Shown piece after piece: positions 63,669 to 64,000 of a stretch of 64,000 nt of DNA; positions within the stretch are counted from its first letter, which is position 1, and each line of letters opens with the position of its first letter. The DNA is taken from NCBI RefSeq assembly GCF_001424045.1, contig NZ_LMQB01000001.1, positions 656,083-720,082 on the forward strand. The letters are read 5' to 3'. This DNA comes from Rhizobium sp. Leaf371. Its GTDB lineage: Bacteria; Pseudomonadota; Alphaproteobacteria; Rhizobiales; Rhizobiaceae. The position numbers and the translations under genes were made by a program. Below the pieces are notes generated by a model. The model saw only the letters and a program-made list of their open reading frames with translations, was not told the DNA's origin and ran no database searches.

Positions 63669-64000
63669 ATGACGATGAGCGGTGATACGATGGAGCGCGG
63701 GCTCGTTCTCGGCCTTGGCTGCCGACCGGGTACCGCCGCCGCCGAGGTCCTCGATCTTGCGCAGGCCGTCCTGTCCGAGGCCGGTTATCCCGCGCTTCCG
63801 CTCCGCGCCGTCGCGTCGCTCGATGCGCGTGCCGCCGAGCCCGCCCTTCTCGCCCTTGCCGCGCATTTCGCCGTCCCGCTTCTCACCTTCGCGGCTGCCC
63901 GGCTGGAGAGGGAAACGCCGCGGATCGCCACGCCCTCGGCCGCGATCTTTCGCCTGACGGGGTGCCACGGCGTCGCCGAAGCCTCTGCGCTCGCCGCCGC
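63669..64000 (+). CDS. cobE: CobE / CbiG C-terminal domain protein (5' part)
   Basis: The first 110 codons of a gene running off the window. The sequence GLVLGLGCRPGTAAAEVLDLAQAVLSEAG, followed later by TPSAAIFRLTGCHGVAEASALAA, is the CobE (CbiG-C) fold: GxGCRxGT and the VAEAxAL motif. CobE is a small protein of the aerobic corrin ring pathway associated with CobH/CobM steps. ATGs at 63669, 63675 and 63690 are in frame; the first is used. Further cob genes are expected downstream. Confidence 0.87.
   Translation, partial: MTMSGDTMERGLVLGLGCRPGTAAAEVLDLAQAVLSEAGYPALPLRAVASLDARAAEPALLALAAHFAVPLLTFAAARLERETPRIATPSAAIFRLTGCHGVAEASALAA

Overview
The window is about 64 kb of GC-rich (roughly 63%) chromosomal-type DNA from an alphaproteobacterium, most likely a member of the Rhizobiaceae (Rhizobium / Agrobacterium / Ensifer / Shinella group). 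The basis is the gene content: a eukaryotic-type glutamine synthetase II with a DUF2735 partner, a LOV-HWE histidine kinase, DUF1127 proteins beside a LysR regulator, the aerobic CobN-type cobalamin pathway, and a small RNA built from anti-Shine-Dalgarno hairpins. There are no IS elements, prophage genes, CRISPR arrays or sharp composition breaks; it reads as core and semi-core chromosome.

Layout. 1-5.3 kb: an oligopeptide/opine-type ABC importer (5'-cut binding protein, two permeases, fused double ATPase) ending in a dihydrodipicolinate-synthase-family aldolase. Then tRNA-Lys(CTT) and a second, divergent aldolase of the same superfamily. 6.8-12.8 kb: an aldo/keto reductase, a xylose-type ABC operon (xylFHG, minus strand) and its divergent ROK regulator, with a perfect palindromic operator between them. 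12.8-20.8 kb: a Na/Pi cotransporter, then a TetR regulator divergent from an RND efflux operon (two lipoprotein adaptors plus the pump) with two operator copies. 20.8-25.8 kb: LysR regulator, HAD hydrolase, class II aldolase, LOV-domain blue-light kinase, a small lipoprotein and a 3-methyladenine glycosylase. 25.9-29.1 kb: a small exported protein, a BrkB membrane protein, DUF2735 and glnII, the last with a sigma-54 promoter.

29.5-34.3 kb: a TerC protein, a run of very small ORFs, the predicted multi-hairpin anti-SD small RNA (about 31312-31468), and a membrane acyltransferase with an SGNH domain. 34.5-38.3 kb: sulfate importer cysPTWA. 38.5-44.8 kb: DUF924, a large MscS channel, and two adjacent double-receiver proteins, one ending in GGDEF. 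44.8-50.5 kb: GlxA-type AraC regulator, two DUF1127 genes sharing one promoter element, a LysR regulator, topoisomerase IB, an entericidin-like lipoprotein, a DUF2233 protein and an unknown. 50.6-64 kb: a betaine/choline-type binding protein, cobQ, a ClC channel, then a cobalamin riboswitch followed by cobP-cobW-cobN-cobO, a TSUP permease on the other strand, and the start of cobE.

Work worth following: the four-hairpin CCTCC small RNA; the 29-bp paired element in front of both DUF1127 genes beside the LysR gene; the reciprocal loss of phospho-acceptor residues in the two double-receiver proteins; and the unusually long cobalamin riboswitch.
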